A stretch of DNA of 64,000 bases, from assembly GCA_037693485.1 (NCBI GenBank), contig CM075345.1:77311001-77375000 (forward strand), in the 5' to 3' direction. The notes under the pieces are model-generated. The model ran no database searches. It was not told the DNA's origin and worked only from the letters and a program-made list of their open reading frames with translations. The position numbers and the translations under genes were made by a program. This DNA comes from Kitagawia praeruptora (lineage: Eukaryota > Streptophyta > Magnoliopsida > Apiales > Apiaceae). This document shows, in pieces, positions 62,301-64,000 of this stretch (positions are counted from its first letter, which is position 1; the number at the start of each line of letters is the position of its first letter).

Positions 62301-62961
62301 ACTATATATTTCTTTTGTACAAGGATAATTGGAAAGTGTATATACATTTTGAATGGAAATATAATTCTTCCATAATAACTGAAGTTTGCTTTTGTCTATT
62401 ATATATATATATATATATATAATGGTTTATTTTCCTTTGATGTTAGTGGATAGAAATTATCTTGCGGAGCTACTATAGCTCACTCTTGCTACTGATGTAT
62501 ACACAGCTAGGTATGCCGATACTACGCAGAACGCCCCGCAAGAGGGTAGGGGGAAGGCGACCTTCTGAGAGCGCGCTAGCATCGATTCCTGAGGTAGCGT
62601 AGAGGCAGACGGGTTCTGGGAACTTATGTATAATTAAGTGTGTAAGAATGTAATAAACTTTTGATTGTTGGAACGCTTCATGTCGAAGTGTTATTCAACA
62701 ATGTACTTAAGTATGATCCTAGTTTGTAATAACTCTTTTAACTCTCAACTCTAAACTGTTATTATGGTGAATGTTGTTCTCTGAGCATATGACTGGTGTG
62801 TGTGTGTGTGTGTGTGTGTATTATTGCGGGGTCAATTGCATAAGTATAAAAAAAAAGATACCCAAGAGATATTGATACTGGAAACCCAAGAGATATTGAT
62901 ACTGAATGGAAATTGGTCCGTGACGGCCCGGATTCATGACCCCGGATTTGGGGCTGTCACA
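59362..62961 (+). repeat. 5' LTR of element G (3600 bp)
   Basis: TGTAATAACCC ... GGGGCTGTCACA, immediately followed by the PBS. It contains a TA microsatellite (about 62400-62421), a TG microsatellite (about 62797-62818) and an ATATGA-type repeat (61325-61385). It holds no supported gene; the ORF at 61785-62024 is in LTR sequence. Confidence 0.85.
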
Positions 62962-62964
62962 GTT

Positions 62965-62976
62965 TGGTATCAGAGC
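62965..62976 (+). other. Primer binding site of element G
   Basis: TGGTATCAGAGC, three bases after the LTR. It matches initiator tRNA-Met exactly over 12 bases. Confidence 0.88.
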
Positions 62977-63076
62977 TAAGAGTCATAATGCTCAGGAACA
63001 AGAGTGATAATAATAAATGTATAAGTTATACTATAAATTGTGAACTTCCATCAAGTTCAAGGGTGGTATATCGCAG

Positions 63077-63148
63077 GTAGTATTTATTTTAAGCATTGAT
63101 TATAAATTTTATAGATTATTACTAATAGAATTTTATGTTTTATTATAG
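63077..63148 (+). other. Possible short intron in leader of element G
   Basis: CAG|GTAGTATTTATT ... TTTTATTATAG|GG encloses 72 bp of very AT-rich sequence, which fits plant intron rules. It lies between the PBS and the leader ORF. Not proven. Confidence 0.3.
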
Positions 63149-63157
63149 GGAGCAGAG

Positions 63158-63787
63158 ATGGGAGAGCCGAGTCGAGACCCTCAGTGGCTAGGATTGTCCG
63201 AGCAGGAGATTATAGACCTGCAGCTAGTAGGAGTAGAGGTGCCAGACTATGCTGTTGCTGACCTCAGGAGGAGAGTTCGTGAGGAGGCCATAGAGAGACA
63301 TAAGATCAGAGTGAGACTTGAGGAGGCAGAGGAGCGCAAGCAGAGAGATGCCATGGCTGTGGTGCCATACACTGGTAGACCCTTTGTAGGATCTGATGGG
63401 GCAGGTCCTTCCCGAGTGCGGTCAGATATTCCAGAGGAGGAGATGCCATTACGTAAGAGGCCTAGGTTATCAGTTATACCTGAGGAGCGGATTGAGTGGA
63501 GGGATGTTCACATGGTTCCTACTCCTGTCTTGCCTATTCCCGTGCCATCCCTAGTTCCATCCCCTCTACCTAGCCCTGACCCTTTTGAGGACCCAGCTGA
63601 GCAGTTCACTCCACCAGGACACTTTATTTTATCCGAGGATGAGATAGAGGAGGACCCTTCTGAGGATGGAGATACAGAGCCAGTTCCTCCATCCCCACCA
63701 TTTGCACCACCACCACCTCCACCAGTAGATGCACCTCCACTTGTAGATGTACCTCCCCCAGCTGCTGTGCCTGTTAGTGTACACTGA
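63158..63787 (+). CDS. Leader ORF of element G, 209 aa, unrecognised
   Basis: ATG at 63158 (GCAGAGATGGG) to TGA 63785. Residues 1-70 are charged and probably helical (LRRRVREEAIERHK). Residues ~70-110 include a basic patch (LRKRPRL). The C-terminal half is rich in Pro, Glu and Asp (PPPPPPVDAPP). No gag or zinc-knuckle motif is seen. It may be an extra ORF before gag or an N-terminal gag extension; the gag itself would lie beyond 64000. The codon use is GC-richer than the flanks. Confidence 0.6.
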   Translation: MGEPSRDPQWLGLSEQEIIDLQLVGVEVPDYAVADLRRRVREEAIERHKIRVRLEEAEERKQRDAMAVVPYTGRPFVGSDGAGPSRVRSDIPEEEMPLRKRPRLSVIPEERIEWRDVHMVPTPVLPIPVPSLVPSPLPSPDPFEDPAEQFTPPGHFILSEDEIEEDPSEDGDTEPVPPSPPFAPPPPPPVDAPPLVDVPPPAAVPVSVH

Positions 63788-64000
63788 AAATATTTATTTT
63801 AAGTATATACATTTATTTCTGGCCCAGTTTTATTGAGAATCATTTAAATGTTTACATGTTGTCTAATATTATATATTGTGGACAATCTAGTATCAAATGG
63901 GATACAGAATATTAGATTGTTAAATACGGTTTATATAATATAATAAGGTTCACAGCACAGGTGGTGTTGGACAATCCACTGGTATGACTGTAGTATTATT
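63788..64000 (+). other. Noncoding stretch at window end
   Basis: AT-rich sequence after the leader ORF, presumably internal to element G. Nothing recognisable. Confidence 0.4.

Larger units (their letters stand above)
59362..64000 (+). mobile_element. Tekay-like Ty3/gypsy element G, 5' part
   Basis: A 3.6-kb 5' LTR, a PBS and a leader ORF; the element continues beyond the window. The long LTR, the tRNA-Met-type PBS and relatedness to the solo LTR at 22225-27019 suggest a Tekay/Del-type chromovirus, but no gag-pol is in the window to prove it. ATTAG (59357-59361) is the expected left target duplication. Confidence 0.75.

Overview
This window is nuclear DNA of a flowering plant, probably a eudicot. 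The species cannot be told from the sequence. I see no ordinary host gene, rRNA, tRNA or CRISPR array. Almost all of it is LTR retrotransposons inserted into one another, plus one DNA-transposon end and two copies of an element family I do not recognise. The sequence is AT-rich, with tRNA-type primer sites, 5-bp target duplications, TG...CA LTR ends and nonsense-riddled ORFs.

Left block (1-14236, +): a Ty1/copia Sirevirus (element A), entered within gag. It has gag with three CCHC knuckles, pol (PR-INT-RT-RH, one nonsense codon), an antisense ORF, a long extra ('envelope-like') ORF and the 3' LTR. A 3,017-bp tandem duplication covers the end of pol, the antisense ORF and the start of the extra ORF. 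The two copies are nearly identical. 14237-15410 holds no gene, only low-complexity DNA and an AT-rich foldback. 15411-15808 is a CACTA transposon end with inverted GCGTCG repeats. 15809-17746 is a broken Athila-type Gypsy piece.

Central nest (17747-57506): an unrecognised element X (left part 17747-18802, right part 55847-57506) flanks a non-autonomous Athila-like Gypsy element (18803-55846, minus; gag plus protease only). Inside the Athila lies an old Sirevirus C (20615-51330, minus). Sirevirus C is itself broken by four insertions: a 4.8-kb Tekay-like solo LTR (22225-27019), the intact young Sirevirus B (28984-41454, plus; identical 509-bp LTRs, TSD GTATA), a second copy of X (about 44416-46652) and an Athila-like solo LTR (48294-49823, TSD AGTCT).

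Right block (57507-64000): a third-family Sirevirus D (minus; 3' LTR and extra-ORF C-terminus), cut by the 5' LTR of a Tekay-like Gypsy element (59362 onward, plus). The latter's PBS and a leader ORF upstream of the expected gag are visible.

The most unusual signals are listed here. (1) A T-rich TTGCAG|GG site lies at the gag/pol junction of all three Sireviruses. In the intact element the two ORFs do not overlap, so simple frameshifting cannot join them and splicing is the economical model. (2) A purine tract is fixed inside the extra ORF (DVKKGE) across families. (3) Family-specific 8-mers are spread over LTRs, spacers and coding linkers. (4) The X family has a 3' GGGG-TATG-CCCC hairpin, a poly(A) end in one copy and an unrecognised protein carrying three KRVSF motifs. 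(5) The antisense ORF and the modular extra ORFs of the Sireviruses. All homology statements are by eye. No search was run.
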